64,000 nucleotides of DNA from NCBI RefSeq assembly GCF_020075545.1, contig NZ_JAIQZK010000001.1, forward strand, positions 124,001-188,000. Reading direction: 5' to 3'. The DNA is from Nocardioides sp. TRM66260-LWL (GTDB taxonomy: Bacteria > Actinomycetota > Actinomycetes > Propionibacteriales > Nocardioidaceae). The notes below the pieces were generated by a model that was given only the letters and a program-made list of their open reading frames with translations, was not told where the DNA came from and made no database searches. Position 1 is the first letter of the stretch, and every line of letters begins with the position of its first letter. Positions 1 through 7,580 of this stretch are shown piece by piece. The translations under genes and the position numbers were made by a program.

Positions 1-143
1 TGCGGTACGGGGGAGCGACGCGGCGCGGACTCGCCCAGACCCCGATCGCGGCGGCTCCGGGAGCGTCGGCCGAGGACCGCTCGGCGATCCTCGTCGTCAC
101 CGGCCTGATCGCCCAGATCACGCAGCTGCTGACCGGACGCTGA
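1..143 (+). CDS. C-terminal end of an unidentified protein (5' truncated)
   Basis: An open frame enters from the left edge (codons in phase from base 3) and stops with TGA at 141-143. It encodes about 46 residues ending in an alanine-rich stretch and a hydrophobic amphipathic helix (ILVVTGLIAQITQLLTGR). Codon use is typical of the window, with G/C at nearly every third position. A C-terminal helix of this kind would suit a TetR-type regulator or a small membrane-associated protein, but too little is present to name a family. The start and upstream context lie outside the window. Confidence 0.5.
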   Translation, partial: RYGGATRRGLAQTPIAAAPGASAEDRSAILVVTGLIAQITQLLTGR

Positions 144-242
144 GGCGCGGGCGTCCAGGATGTGATCTAGACCATCCGCGGGCCGATCGGCGACGAAGCA
201 GGAGCACCCCCTTCATCACCCATCGATCCCGGAGGCTCCCGC

Positions 243-1118
243 ATGTCCCGCAACCCCTTCCGTCGTGTCCCGCGCCCCAGCGCGCCGCTCGTCCTCTCCT
301 TCGCCGCCCTCGTGGTCGCGAGCACCGGCACGTCCTACGCGGCCGGCCTGATCGGCTCGGAGGACGTCCGCAACAACTCGCTCACCACCAGCGACATCAA
401 GGACCGCTCGCTGCTCGCGCGCGACTTCGCCTACGGCGAGCTCCCGCGCGGTCCCCGGGGCGCCACGGGCGCCACCGGCGCTGACGGCGCGACGGGCCCC
501 GCCGGTCCGCAGGGTGCCACGGGCGCGGCCGGCGCCGACGGCGCGACGGGTCCCGCGGGCGCGACGGGCCCCGCCGGTCCGCAGGGCGCCACGGGTCCTG
601 CCGGTGCCACCGGCCCCACGGGCGCGGCCGGCGCGGGCCGCTGGGTCCTCATCGGTCGGGACGGCGCGATCGTCGCGCAGTCGGGCGGCTTCTCCGTCGT
701 GGCGGCCTACCCCGTGCTGCCCAACACCGCCACCGGCGGTGCCCCGGACAACTCGCTGCGCGCGAACGGCAACGTCTACATCGACACCGGCGAGGACCTC
801 TCGAACAACGGCATCCAGGTCTCGCTGGCGCTGCAGAACACGATCGACCAGAACGCCGACGGCGTCATGAACGGTCGGGCCGCGGGCGCGGACGCCAACC
901 CGGAGTTCTCCGGCGAGATCACCACCAGCCTGTGCAACTACACGACGCCGACCCCGCCCTACGCGATCCCGACCAACTGCGCCCCGTCCGGTGCGCAGAA
1001 CAACCGCAGCTTCGTGGTCTCCCCGCGGCTCAGCGACGGCAGCGTCACCACCGACGCGAACCGCAAGGCGTTCTACGTGATCATCACCGGCGACTCCAGC
1101 GACCGCGTGCTGCGCTGA
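243..1118 (+). CDS. Exported collagen-like (Gly-X-Y) repeat protein
   Basis: A 291-residue protein. Residues 1-34 form a basic N-terminus and a hydrophobic segment ending near SYAAG, read as a signal peptide or membrane anchor. Residues 36-62 ([18 protein letters not shown]) resemble the short N-terminal module common before collagen-like tracts in actinobacterial surface proteins. Residues 70-132 are about 20 Gly-X-Y triplets rich in GAT and GPA/GPQ, expected to form a collagen triple helix. The C-terminal domain (about 133-291) is globular, has a few Cys and is unrecognised. GGAGG at 231-235 is a good ribosome binding site for ATG 243. A strong hairpin follows, so it is probably monocistronic. 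Role at the cell surface or spore coat is inference. Confidence 0.8.
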   Translation: MSRNPFRRVPRPSAPLVLSFAALVVASTGTSYAAGLIGSEDVRNNSLTTSDIKDRSLLARDFAYGELPRGPRGATGATGADGATGPAGPQGATGAAGADGATGPAGATGPAGPQGATGPAGATGPTGAAGAGRWVLIGRDGAIVAQSGGFSVVAAYPVLPNTATGGAPDNSLRANGNVYIDTGEDLSNNGIQVSLALQNTIDQNADGVMNGRAAGADANPEFSGEITTSLCNYTTPTPPYAIPTNCAPSGAQNNRSFVVSPRLSDGSVTTDANRKAFYVIITGDSSDRVLR

Positions 1119-1136
1119 CACCGAGCCCCGACGCGG

Positions 1137-1174
1137 CGACGGCGCCGTCCCTCCGGTGAGGGGCGGCGCCGTCG
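1137..1174 (+). terminator. Hairpin terminator after the collagen-like gene
   Basis: An 11-bp perfect stem (CGACGGCGCCG at 1137-1147 with CGGCGCCGTCG at 1164-1174) begins 19 nt after the stop codon. It has no U-tract, as usual in high-GC actinobacteria. Confidence 0.6.
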
Positions 1175-1197
1175 TGCGTCGCGGGCGCGACGGTGGA

Positions 1198-1347
1198 TCA
1201 GCGGGGTCGGCGGGCGCCGATCTCCCACGGGCCGGGCGCGGGCGCGCCGGTGAGCGCGCGGGCGACCAGGACGCGAGCCCGCAGCAGCACGTCGGCGGGA
1301 CGCGGCGCGGCGGTCAGTCGGGGGTCGTGCAGGGGGACGGTGGTCAT
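1198..1347 (-). CDS. Possible small protein (49 aa), unknown
   Basis: An ATG at 1347 (reverse strand) opens a 49-residue frame: MTTVPLHDPRLTAAPRPADV, a leucine/arginine-rich helix, then GPWEIGARRPR. A GAGGG lies about 8 nt upstream. It follows the sulfotransferase on the same strand after a 100-nt gap, and no other frame explains this stretch. The amino-acid mix (an aliphatic helix with a Trp near the end) looks more protein-like than a random GC-rich frame, but no family is recognised and it may not be expressed. Without it, 1175-1447 holds nothing I can assign. Confidence 0.35.
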   Translation of the reverse strand: MTTVPLHDPRLTAAPRPADVLLRARVLVARALTGAPAPGPWEIGARRPR

Positions 1348-1447
1348 CGGGAAGGCCCTCGGGTCGGGAGCGGTCGGAGTGGCGGGACCCCACCGATGCC
1401 CGGGCCGCGGGCCGGTGAAACCGTGGCCACCCCGCCGGGCGAATCGC

Positions 1448-2500
1448 TCAGCGCGCGCCCGGCCGTCGCCGGGCTGCGAGCTCCCCGAGCCGCCGCCGCG
1501 CGGCGGGTCCGGCATGCCGCGGGCGCAGCGTCTCGGCACGCACGCGCAGCCGCGCGGAGCCGCGCTGCGCGAGCAGGCGCAGCGCCTGCTGCTCGGCGGC
1601 GAGGCGGGACGACGCCGTGAGCCCGGCGGCCCGGTCGTACAGGTCGGCGTAGCGCACGGCGAGCGCGTCGAGGGCCCCGTGGACCTGCGGATCCTCCGGG
1701 GTGCCGGGGCGGGCGAGGGTCTCGAGCGCCGCGTGCACCTCCTCGGTGATCGTGCGCAGCCCGTCGGGCAGGTCGAGGTCGGCCAGGCGGGTGCGCTCCC
1801 GGTCGAGGGCGGGGTCGATCAGATCTCGGAGGAGCGGGCCGGCGGTCGGCCCCGCGCGGTCGAGCAGCCCGAGCCCGAGCCGATCGTCGATCCGGGCGAG
1901 CGTCGCCCGCGGATCCGCGAGGAGATCCGGGTACCGCACCAGCACCCGGCGGGGACGGCCCGGGCCCGGGCGGGTCGCCCGCTCCGCGTGCAGCATCTGG
2001 TTGACCCAGCCGCCGATCAGGTGCGCCGGCTCGGCGGCGCGGAAGTGGCGGCCCATCGACGCGGCGCTCGGCGCCGGATCACGCACCATCAGCGCGAACG
2101 AGGGCGTCGCTCCGGCCCGCGCCGCGCTGCGGAGCCAGTGGTCGACGAACCACGTCAGCTGGGGGTCCTTGACGACCACCACGTCCGAGTCCACCTCGAT
2201 CCGCGCGAGGCGGCGGGCGACCCGGCGCTCGTGGCCCCCTCCGACGGCCGCCCGCGCGGCTCGGATCCCGGCGTCCGGTCGCGCATCGCCGTGCACGACG
2301 CCGGCGCGGCGCAGCAGCACGTCGTGGTGCCGCACGATCCACACGGTCTCGCCGAAGCCGCGCGGATTGGCCTCCGTCGGGGGCCGGGCCGGGGGCGGCA
2401 CCGCGGCCCCCAGCGCCTGCAGGGCCATGGTCAGGGCCGAGGTGCCGCTGCGGCCCGATCCGGGCACCAGCACCAGGCGGGGACCCGTCGGTGATGGCAC
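1448..2500 (-). CDS. Sulfotransferase-family protein
   Basis: 350 residues. LVLVPGSGRSGTSALTMAL near residue 9 gives the P-loop-like 5'-phosphosulfate binding loop (GSGRSGTS, 14-21) of PAPS-dependent sulfotransferases. VRDPAPSAASMGRHF in the middle matches the region carrying the 3'-phosphate-binding Arg/Ser, and VVVKDPQLTWFVDHWL is the usual core strand-helix before it. The family moves sulfate from PAPS to carbohydrate, lipid or peptide hydroxyls; the substrate cannot be read here. The start is GTG 2500, with TAGCCT (2512-2507 on this strand) six bases upstream, implying a leaderless message. The C-terminal third is Arg/Ala-rich and poorly diagnostic. Confidence 0.75.
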   Translation of the reverse strand: MPSPTGPRLVLVPGSGRSGTSALTMALQALGAAVPPPARPPTEANPRGFGETVWIVRHHDVLLRRAGVVHGDARPDAGIRAARAAVGGGHERRVARRLARIEVDSDVVVVKDPQLTWFVDHWLRSAARAGATPSFALMVRDPAPSAASMGRHFRAAEPAHLIGGWVNQMLHAERATRPGPGRPRRVLVRYPDLLADPRATLARIDDRLGLGLLDRAGPTAGPLLRDLIDPALDRERTRLADLDLPDGLRTITEEVHAALETLARPGTPEDPQVHGALDALAVRYADLYDRAAGLTASSRLAAEQQALRLLAQRGSARLRVRAETLRPRHAGPAARRRLGELAARRRPGAR

Positions 2501-2582
2501 GATCGCAGGCTAGGCCACCGCAGCCCCGACCCCGCAGGTCGTCCAGCGTGAGCACGGCCCGGGAACGGTGACCGGCGTCCGG

Positions 2583-2656
2583 CGCCCCCGGCAGGATTCG
2601 AACCTGCGACCGGCGGATTAGAAGGCCGCTGCTCTATCCAGCTGAGCTACGGAGGC
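2583..2656 (-). tRNA. tRNA-Arg (anticodon TCT)
   Basis: A full cloverleaf reads on the reverse strand: acceptor GCCTCCG pairs with CGGGGGC (one G-T pair), D-arm GCTC/GAGC, anticodon loop CTTCTAA, T-arm GCAGG TTCGAAT CCTGC, discriminator G. The anticodon UCU reads AGA/AGG, rare codons at this GC content. CCA is not encoded. The anticodon stem is GCGGC against TCCGC, leaving a 31C-39U mismatch next to the loop. Confidence 0.95.
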
Positions 2657-2660
2657 GGGT

Positions 2661-2690
2661 CGTCCCGGTGGCCGGGACGAGCGAACCCTA
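2661..2690 (-). promoter_or_regulatory. Promoter -10 and leader hairpin of tRNA-Arg
   Basis: On the reverse strand TAGGGT (2690-2685) is a good -10. Between it and the mature 5' end lies an 8-bp perfect hairpin, CGTCCCGG/CCGGGACG (2661-2679), so the pre-tRNA should carry a short structured leader removed by RNase P. Confidence 0.45.
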
Positions 2691-2793
2691 GCGCGGTGGC
2701 CGGGCCGGGGCGCGGCCGCCGGTGGTCCAGCCCAGTCCCGAGACCTCGGTCACACGCATCGCGTCGCACCATCCGCCAGTCGCGCGCGTCGCC

Positions 2794-2821
2794 TAGGGTC
2801 TGGTTACCCCTGAGTAGGGGT
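2794..2821 (+). promoter_or_regulatory. -10 hexamer and inverted repeat before the 43-aa ORF
   Basis: TAGGGT at 2794-2799 could be the -10. Just downstream, ACCCCT (2806-2811) and AGGGGT (2816-2821) form a 6-bp inverted repeat spaced by 4 nt, at or just after the predicted transcription start. It could bind a repressor or form a small 5' hairpin. Confidence 0.35.
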
Positions 2822-2856
2822 GGCCGCACTGGGGAGCGCGGCCGGGGAGGAGAGTC

Positions 2857-2988
2857 ATGCAGGAGATCGACGTCCTGGAGCCGGCGGCCGAGTCCGCCGT
2901 CCCGCCGGCGCCCGCGCTCGAGGTCGACGACGTCGTCGCCCTGCTGCGCGAGCTCGCGGTCGTCCGCCGCGGCGGCGCCGCGCTCTGA
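2857..2988 (+). CDS. Small acidic/hydrophobic protein (43 aa), unknown
   Basis: ATG 2857 has an excellent Shine-Dalgarno (GGGGAGGAGA) 4-6 nt upstream, and a -10-like TAGGGT lies about 60 nt before. The product has an acidic Pro/Ala N-half (MQEIDVLEPAAESAVPPAPA) and a predicted amphipathic C-terminal helix (VDDVVALLRELAVVRRGG). No family is recognised. The strong translation signals, inverted repeat and promoter-like hexamer argue for a real short gene rather than chance. It sits between divergent tRNA-Arg and the end of aminopeptidase P, with no obvious partner. Confidence 0.5.
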   Translation: MQEIDVLEPAAESAVPPAPALEVDDVVALLRELAVVRRGGAAL

Positions 2989-3036
2989 TCGCCGCCGCAG
3001 GCGCGGCGGCGTCACGCCGGGGACGGGCCGCGCGGG

Positions 3037-4518
3037 TCAGCCGATCAGGTCGCCCATCCAGGCCTCGACGTCGTCGGCCGTGCGCGGGAGCGCGGCCGAG
3101 AGGTTCCGGCTGCCGTCCTCGGTGACCAGGATGTCGTCCTCGATCCGGATGCCGATGCCGCGCAGTTCCTCGGGCACCAGCAGGTCGTCGGCCTGGAAGT
3201 ACAGACCGGGCTCCACGGTGAGCACCATGCCCGCGGCGAGGTCGCCGCGCGGGTAGACGTCGAGGGCGGCCCGGCCGCAGTCGTGGACGTCCATGCCGAG
3301 CATGTGGCTGGTGCCGTGGAGGGTCCAGCGGGCGTAGACCTTCGACTCGGGGTCGAGGGCCTCCTGTGCCGAGACCGGCAGCAGGCCGAGGTCCTCCAGG
3401 CCGTGGGCCAGCACCTCCATCGCGGCCTCGTGCGCGGCCAGGAAGCGGGCGCCGGGACGCACCGCCGCGATGCCGGCCTCCTGGGCGGCGAGCACGAGCT
3501 CGTAGAGCCGTCGCTGCAGCGGCGTGAACGTGCCCGAGACGGGGAGGGTGCGGGTGACGTCGGCGGTGTAGAGCTCGCGGTTCTCCACGCCCATGTCGAG
3601 CAGCGCCAGCTGCCCGGGGACGATCGGCCCGGTGTTGTCGATCCAGTGCAGCGTGGTGGCGTGGGCGCCGCCGGCGGCGATCGAGTCGTAGCCCAGGTCG
3701 TTGCCCATGGCCCGGGCGCGCCGGAAGAAGGTGCCCTCGATCCAGCGCTCCCCGAACTCCAGCACGCGCGGCCACTCCCGGACGACGTCCTCGAAGCCGA
3801 GGGTGGTGATGTCGCAGGCCTCCTGGAGCTGGCCGACCTCCCACTCGTCCTTCACCAGCCGCAGCTCCGAGGCGACGCGCGCCAGCTCGTCGTCCTGCCC
3901 GGCGTCGGGCGCCAGCAGCGCGTCGACGCCGGCGTCGACGCCCCGGTGCACCCGCGTCTTCGGGCCCGAGCGCAGGTCGTCGGCGAGCCGGTCGAGGTGG
4001 CGGACCTCCAGCCCGAGGGCGTCGGAGATCTCCTGCGCGCTGGGCCGGCGTCCGGCCCACAGCTCGCCGTACTGCCGGTCGCGGAAGAACTCGTCGGTCT
4101 CGCGCGAGGCCCGCGGACGCGCGTAGAGGACGTGCTCGTCGTCGTGGACGACCAGCACGGCGTCGGAGGTCTGGTTGCCACTGAGGTGGGTGTGCGCGGT
4201 GTCGGGTCGGAAGCGGTAGTCGGTGTCGTTGGAGCGCACCTTGAACGTGCCCGCGGGCAGCACCAGCCGCTCGCCGGGGAACGCCGCGGCGAGGGCGGCG
4301 CGACGACGGGCGGCCGGCCCGGCGACCTCGCGCCGGGGCAGGTCGAGCTCGCGATCGCCCCAGCCGGTGCGCATGAAGGCCGCGTAGGCGGCCGGGACGG
4401 CGGGGTCGTGGGACTCGGTGCGCGGCTCCTCGGCCGCGGTGGCGGCGTCGGTGGAGGCGGCGGTGACGGCGGCGTCGTCGGCGGTGGCCGGGACGGCGTC
4501 GGGGCTCTCGGCGGTCAT
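3037..4518 (-). CDS. pepP: Xaa-Pro aminopeptidase (aminopeptidase P, M24B)
   Basis: 493 residues. It removes N-terminal residues that precede proline, using two metal ions in a pita-bread fold. The five expected ligands are visible: D308 (LLDMGVE), D320 (TADVTRT), H405 (LHGTSHMLG), E436 (VEPGLYF) and E460 (RIEDDILVT). An Ala/Thr/Asp-rich tail of about 40 residues precedes the N-terminal creatinase-like domain. ATG 4518 is preferred over an in-frame GTG at 4527 because TAGGGT (4531-4526, reverse strand) ends 7 nt before the ATG, placing transcription at or near the start codon. It diverges from prsW. It probably acts in the cytosol in peptide turnover, like the other peptidases here. Confidence 0.92.
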   Translation of the reverse strand: MTAESPDAVPATADDAAVTAASTDAATAAEEPRTESHDPAVPAAYAAFMRTGWGDRELDLPRREVAGPAARRRAALAAAFPGERLVLPAGTFKVRSNDTDYRFRPDTAHTHLSGNQTSDAVLVVHDDEHVLYARPRASRETDEFFRDRQYGELWAGRRPSAQEISDALGLEVRHLDRLADDLRSGPKTRVHRGVDAGVDALLAPDAGQDDELARVASELRLVKDEWEVGQLQEACDITTLGFEDVVREWPRVLEFGERWIEGTFFRRARAMGNDLGYDSIAAGGAHATTLHWIDNTGPIVPGQLALLDMGVENRELYTADVTRTLPVSGTFTPLQRRLYELVLAAQEAGIAAVRPGARFLAAHEAAMEVLAHGLEDLGLLPVSAQEALDPESKVYARWTLHGTSHMLGMDVHDCGRAALDVYPRGDLAAGMVLTVEPGLYFQADDLLVPEELRGIGIRIEDDILVTEDGSRNLSAALPRTADDVEAWMGDLIG

Positions 4519-4525
4519 GCTCGCC

Positions 4526-4604
4526 ACCCTACGTCCGGTCGACGTCGGGTCGCCGTCCGTGCGGCGGCGCGAGCGAGGGGCGCCCCGGGCGCTGCCGCTA
4601 GGGT
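4526..4604. promoter_or_regulatory. Divergent leaderless promoters, pepP and prsW
   Basis: Two TAGGGT hexamers face outward. The one at 4526-4531 (reverse) ends 7 nt before pepP ATG 4518, and the one at 4599-4604 (forward) ends 6 nt before prsW ATG 4611. No clear -35 is seen for either. Both mRNAs are expected to start at the initiation codon. Confidence 0.55.
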
Positions 4605-4610
4605 CGGCGC

Positions 4611-5735
4611 ATGTCCGCCGGCCGCGTCTCCAGCCTGGCCTTCACCGTGACGGTGTCGGTCGCCGTGGGACTCGGCGCCCTCGGCATGCTGGCGGTGCTG
4701 GCGCTCTCGGGCGCCCCCGGCACGCTCTTCCTGGCCACCGCGCTGGCGGCGCTCCCCGTCGTCCCGCTCGTCGCCTGCTACCTGTGGCTGGATCGCTACG
4801 AGCCCGAGCCGCGCGCGCTGCTCGCCGCCGGCCTGCTGTGGGGCGGCTTCGTGGCCACGGCGGCCGCCCTGGTGATCCAGGGCATCGGGGGGCTGTTCGT
4901 CGGGGTCGGCGACGACGCCTCCCTGGCCGTGGTCGCCCCGGTCACCGAGGAGCTCAGCAAGGGCCTCTTCCTCGTCCTGCTGCTGTGGTGGCGGCGCGAC
5001 GAGCTCGACGGCGTGCTCGACGGCATCGTCTACGCGGGCATGGTCGGCATCGGCTTCGCCTTCGTCGAGAACATCCTCTACCTCGCCGCGGCCTACGACG
5101 GCACGGACGGCACGGGACCGGGCGGCACCACCGCGCTCACCACGACGTTCGTCCTGCGCTGCCTGCTCAGCCCCTTCGCGCACCCGCTCTTCACCACCTT
5201 CACCGGCATCGGCGTCGGACTGGCGATCGCCAGCCGCTCCGGCGCCGTGCGGGTGCTCGCGCCGCTCGGCGGCTACGCGCTCGCGGTGCTGGCGCACGGG
5301 CTGTGGAACGGCTCGACCCTCGTCGGCGGCGGCAGCGGCTTCCTCGTCGTCTACGTCGTCCTGGCCCTGCCGGCGCTGGCCGCGCTCGTCGCCCTCGCGC
5401 TCTGGATGCGCCGCTCCGAGCGGCGCATGCTGGCCGCCGCCCTCGCCGACGCCGCGTCCCGCGGCCTGCTGCCGGCCAGCGACATCCCCTGGCTGGTCGA
5501 CCTGCGCGCCCGGCGAGTGGCGCGTCGGCACGCCCGCGCGGGCGGCGGCCGCGCGGCCGAGCAGGCCATGCGCGCCTACCAACAGGCTGCGATCGAGCTC
5601 GGTTTCCTGCATCATCGCTTCCTGCGCGGCACCCCGCCGCCGGACTTCGCCGCCCGCGGCCAGGCCTACGTCGCCCGGATCGGCTCCGTCCGACCCCGCA
5701 TCGCCCTTCCCGGACAGGTGGTCCCGACCCGATGA
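4611..5735 (+). CDS. PrsW-type intramembrane protease
   Basis: 374 residues with about eight hydrophobic segments between residues 10 and 270. The PrsW/CPBP-like signature is present: VTEELSKG with E113-E114, GFAFVENILY with E153, and PFAHPLFTTFTG with H191. These are the proposed metal-binding catalytic residues. The family includes Bacillus PrsW, which cleaves an anti-sigma factor; the substrate here is unknown. The cytoplasmic C-terminal 100 residues are Ala/Arg-rich. It overlaps the next GTPase gene by ATGA, so the two are translationally coupled. This context points to membrane or envelope remodelling rather than sigma-factor release, which is inference. Confidence 0.85.
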   Translation: MSAGRVSSLAFTVTVSVAVGLGALGMLAVLALSGAPGTLFLATALAALPVVPLVACYLWLDRYEPEPRALLAAGLLWGGFVATAAALVIQGIGGLFVGVGDDASLAVVAPVTEELSKGLFLVLLLWWRRDELDGVLDGIVYAGMVGIGFAFVENILYLAAAYDGTDGTGPGGTTALTTTFVLRCLLSPFAHPLFTTFTGIGVGLAIASRSGAVRVLAPLGGYALAVLAHGLWNGSTLVGGGSGFLVVYVVLALPALAALVALALWMRRSERRMLAAALADAASRGLLPASDIPWLVDLRARRVARRHARAGGGRAAEQAMRAYQQAAIELGFLHHRFLRGTPPPDFAARGQAYVARIGSVRPRIALPGQVVPTR

Positions 5736-7486
5736 CAGCCAGCCACGACGGGCCGTCGTCGACCTCCTCCGAGCAGCGCGACGCCCAGATGCTCACCGCG
5801 CTCGTCCGGTTGCGCGGCGCCCTCCAGGCCGCCGTGCTCCCGCTCGACCTGCCCGGCGTCGAGCAGCTGCGCTCCTCGCGCTCCTCGATGGTCGAGCAGC
5901 TCGAGGACTACGTGATCCCGCGCGTGATGACCGTCGAGGCCCCGCTGGTGGCGGTCGTCGGCGGCTCCACCGGGGCCGGCAAGTCGACCCTGGTGAACTC
6001 GCTGGTGGGGGAGCGGGTCACGATCCCCGGCCTGCTGCGCCCTACGACGCGATCCGCGGTGCTCGTGCACCACCCCGACGACGCCTCGTGGTTCGGCCAG
6101 GACCGCCTCCTGCCCGGCCTGCGCCGCGTCGACCACCCGACCGACGACCCCGAGGCGCTGCAGCTGGTGCCCTCGACCCTGATGCCGCAGGGCCTGGCGC
6201 TGGTCGACGCCCCCGACGTCGACTCCGTCGAGCAGCGCAACCGCGAGCTCGCGGGGCAGCTGCTCGCGGCCGCCGACCTCTGGCTCTTCGTCACCTCCGC
6301 GGCCCGCTACGCCGACCAGGTGCCCTGGCAGCACCTGCGGGGCGCGGCCGATCGCGCCACGGCGGTCGCCGTCGTGCTCGACCGCACGCCGGTCGAGGCG
6401 GTCGAGACCGTGGCCACGCACCTCGCGCGCATGCTCGCCTCCCGCGGGCTCAAGGACTCCCCGATCTTCGTCGTGCACGAGGGCCCGATCGACGAGCAGG
6501 GCCTGCTCCCGGCGGAGCACGTCGCCGACGTGCGGGGCTGGATCGACGCCCTCGCCGCCGACCCGGGCGGCCGCAGCGTCGTGGTCAAGCAGACGCTCGA
6601 GGGCGCGATCCGGGCGATGACCCATCACGCCTACCCGCTGGTCGAGGGCGTCGGCGAGCAGCAGCGCGCCATCGCCGACCTGCGCGACGACGTCGCGTCG
6701 GCCTTCGACGCCGCCCACGAGGCCGGCCTGCGCAGCGCCACCGACGGCTCGCTCCTGCGCGGCGAGGTGCTGGCGCTGTGGCAGGACGTCGTCGGCACCG
6801 GCGAGCTGCTGCGCTCGCTCGACAACCGCGTGGGCTGGCTGCGCGAGCGCGTCGTCGGCGCGGTGCGGGGCAAGCCGCAGCAGGCCGAGCGGGTCGTCCT
6901 GGCCGTCGAGTCCGCGATCGAGCTGCTGGTGCTCGAGCAGGCCGAGCGCGCCGCCGGCACCGTCGCCGCCGCCTGGGCCGAGCGTCCGGGCGGGCCGGGG
7001 CTCCTGGCCGCCGGGTCCGACCTCGGCCGGGCCTCGCGCGACCTGCGCCGCCGCGCCGAGGCCGCCGTCCGACGCTGGCAGGGCGAGATGGCCGAGCTGG
7101 TGGCCGCCGACGACGCCGAGCGCCGCACCGCCCGCTACCTCGCCTTCGGCCAGACCGGCCTGGCCGTCGCGCTGATGATCCAGATCGTCGGACACGACGT
7201 CCCGCGTGCGTCGGCCGCGGGGACGCCGACCACCTCGGTGGCCGCCGCCGACTCCCTCGCGCTGGGCCGGCAGCTGCTCGACGCCGTGCTCGGGCCGGCC
7301 GCGGTCGACCGGATGATCGCGACGGGCGTCGGCTCGCTGCGCTCGCTGGTGCGCGAGCTGATCGAGTCCGAGACCGTGCGGTTCGGCGAGGTGCTCCTCG
7401 GCGTCACCCTGCCCGCCGACGCCGCCGACCAGCTGCGCGAGGCGGCCCGCCGCGTCGACGACGCCCGCTTCGCCTCCGCGCGCTGA
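5732..7486 (+). CDS. Dynamin-like GTPase (first of a pair)
   Basis: 584 residues from ATG 5732, which overlaps the prsW stop. The GTPase domain has P-loop GGSTGAGKS (78-86), switch-I-like RPTTRSAVLVHH and the G3 motif DAPDVDS. A canonical N/TKxD G4 is not clear; VVLDRTPVEA occupies that place. Residues from about 270 on are long helices typical of dynamin-like proteins, with a short hydrophobic stretch (LAFGQTGLAVALMIQIVG) that may touch membrane. Tandem bacterial dynamins usually work as a pair in membrane fusion, fission or septation. The following gene is the partner, 94 nt away. Function here is inferred from that family behaviour. Confidence 0.8.
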   Translation: MTASHDGPSSTSSEQRDAQMLTALVRLRGALQAAVLPLDLPGVEQLRSSRSSMVEQLEDYVIPRVMTVEAPLVAVVGGSTGAGKSTLVNSLVGERVTIPGLLRPTTRSAVLVHHPDDASWFGQDRLLPGLRRVDHPTDDPEALQLVPSTLMPQGLALVDAPDVDSVEQRNRELAGQLLAAADLWLFVTSAARYADQVPWQHLRGAADRATAVAVVLDRTPVEAVETVATHLARMLASRGLKDSPIFVVHEGPIDEQGLLPAEHVADVRGWIDALAADPGGRSVVVKQTLEGAIRAMTHHAYPLVEGVGEQQRAIADLRDDVASAFDAAHEAGLRSATDGSLLRGEVLALWQDVVGTGELLRSLDNRVGWLRERVVGAVRGKPQQAERVVLAVESAIELLVLEQAERAAGTVAAAWAERPGGPGLLAAGSDLGRASRDLRRRAEAAVRRWQGEMAELVAADDAERRTARYLAFGQTGLAVALMIQIVGHDVPRASAAGTPTTSVAAADSLALGRQLLDAVLGPAAVDRMIATGVGSLRSLVRELIESETVRFGEVLLGVTLPADAADQLREAARRVDDARFASAR

Positions 7487-7523
7487 CGGGCGCACCGCTC
7501 GCGTCGGTCGCGCGCCCGGACAC

Positions 7524-7529
7524 TAAGGT
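7524..7529 (+). promoter_or_regulatory. Possible internal promoter before the second GTPase gene
   Basis: TAAGGT at 7524-7529 lies in the 94-nt gap between the two GTPase genes, about 50 nt before ATG 7581. This suggests a leadered transcript with its own ribosome binding site (GAGAGAGAG). Confidence 0.35.
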
Positions 7530-7580
7530 GACCCCGAGCGCGCGTCGGCGCGTCCCTTCCCCGGAGCGTGAGAGAGAGCG

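Noticed and set aside
1193..2513. Long open frames on the forward strand over the sulfotransferase gene
   Set aside because: They are antisense shadows of a GC-rich gene: low-complexity Arg/Gly/Pro content, no motif, while the reverse frame has a clear sulfotransferase signature.
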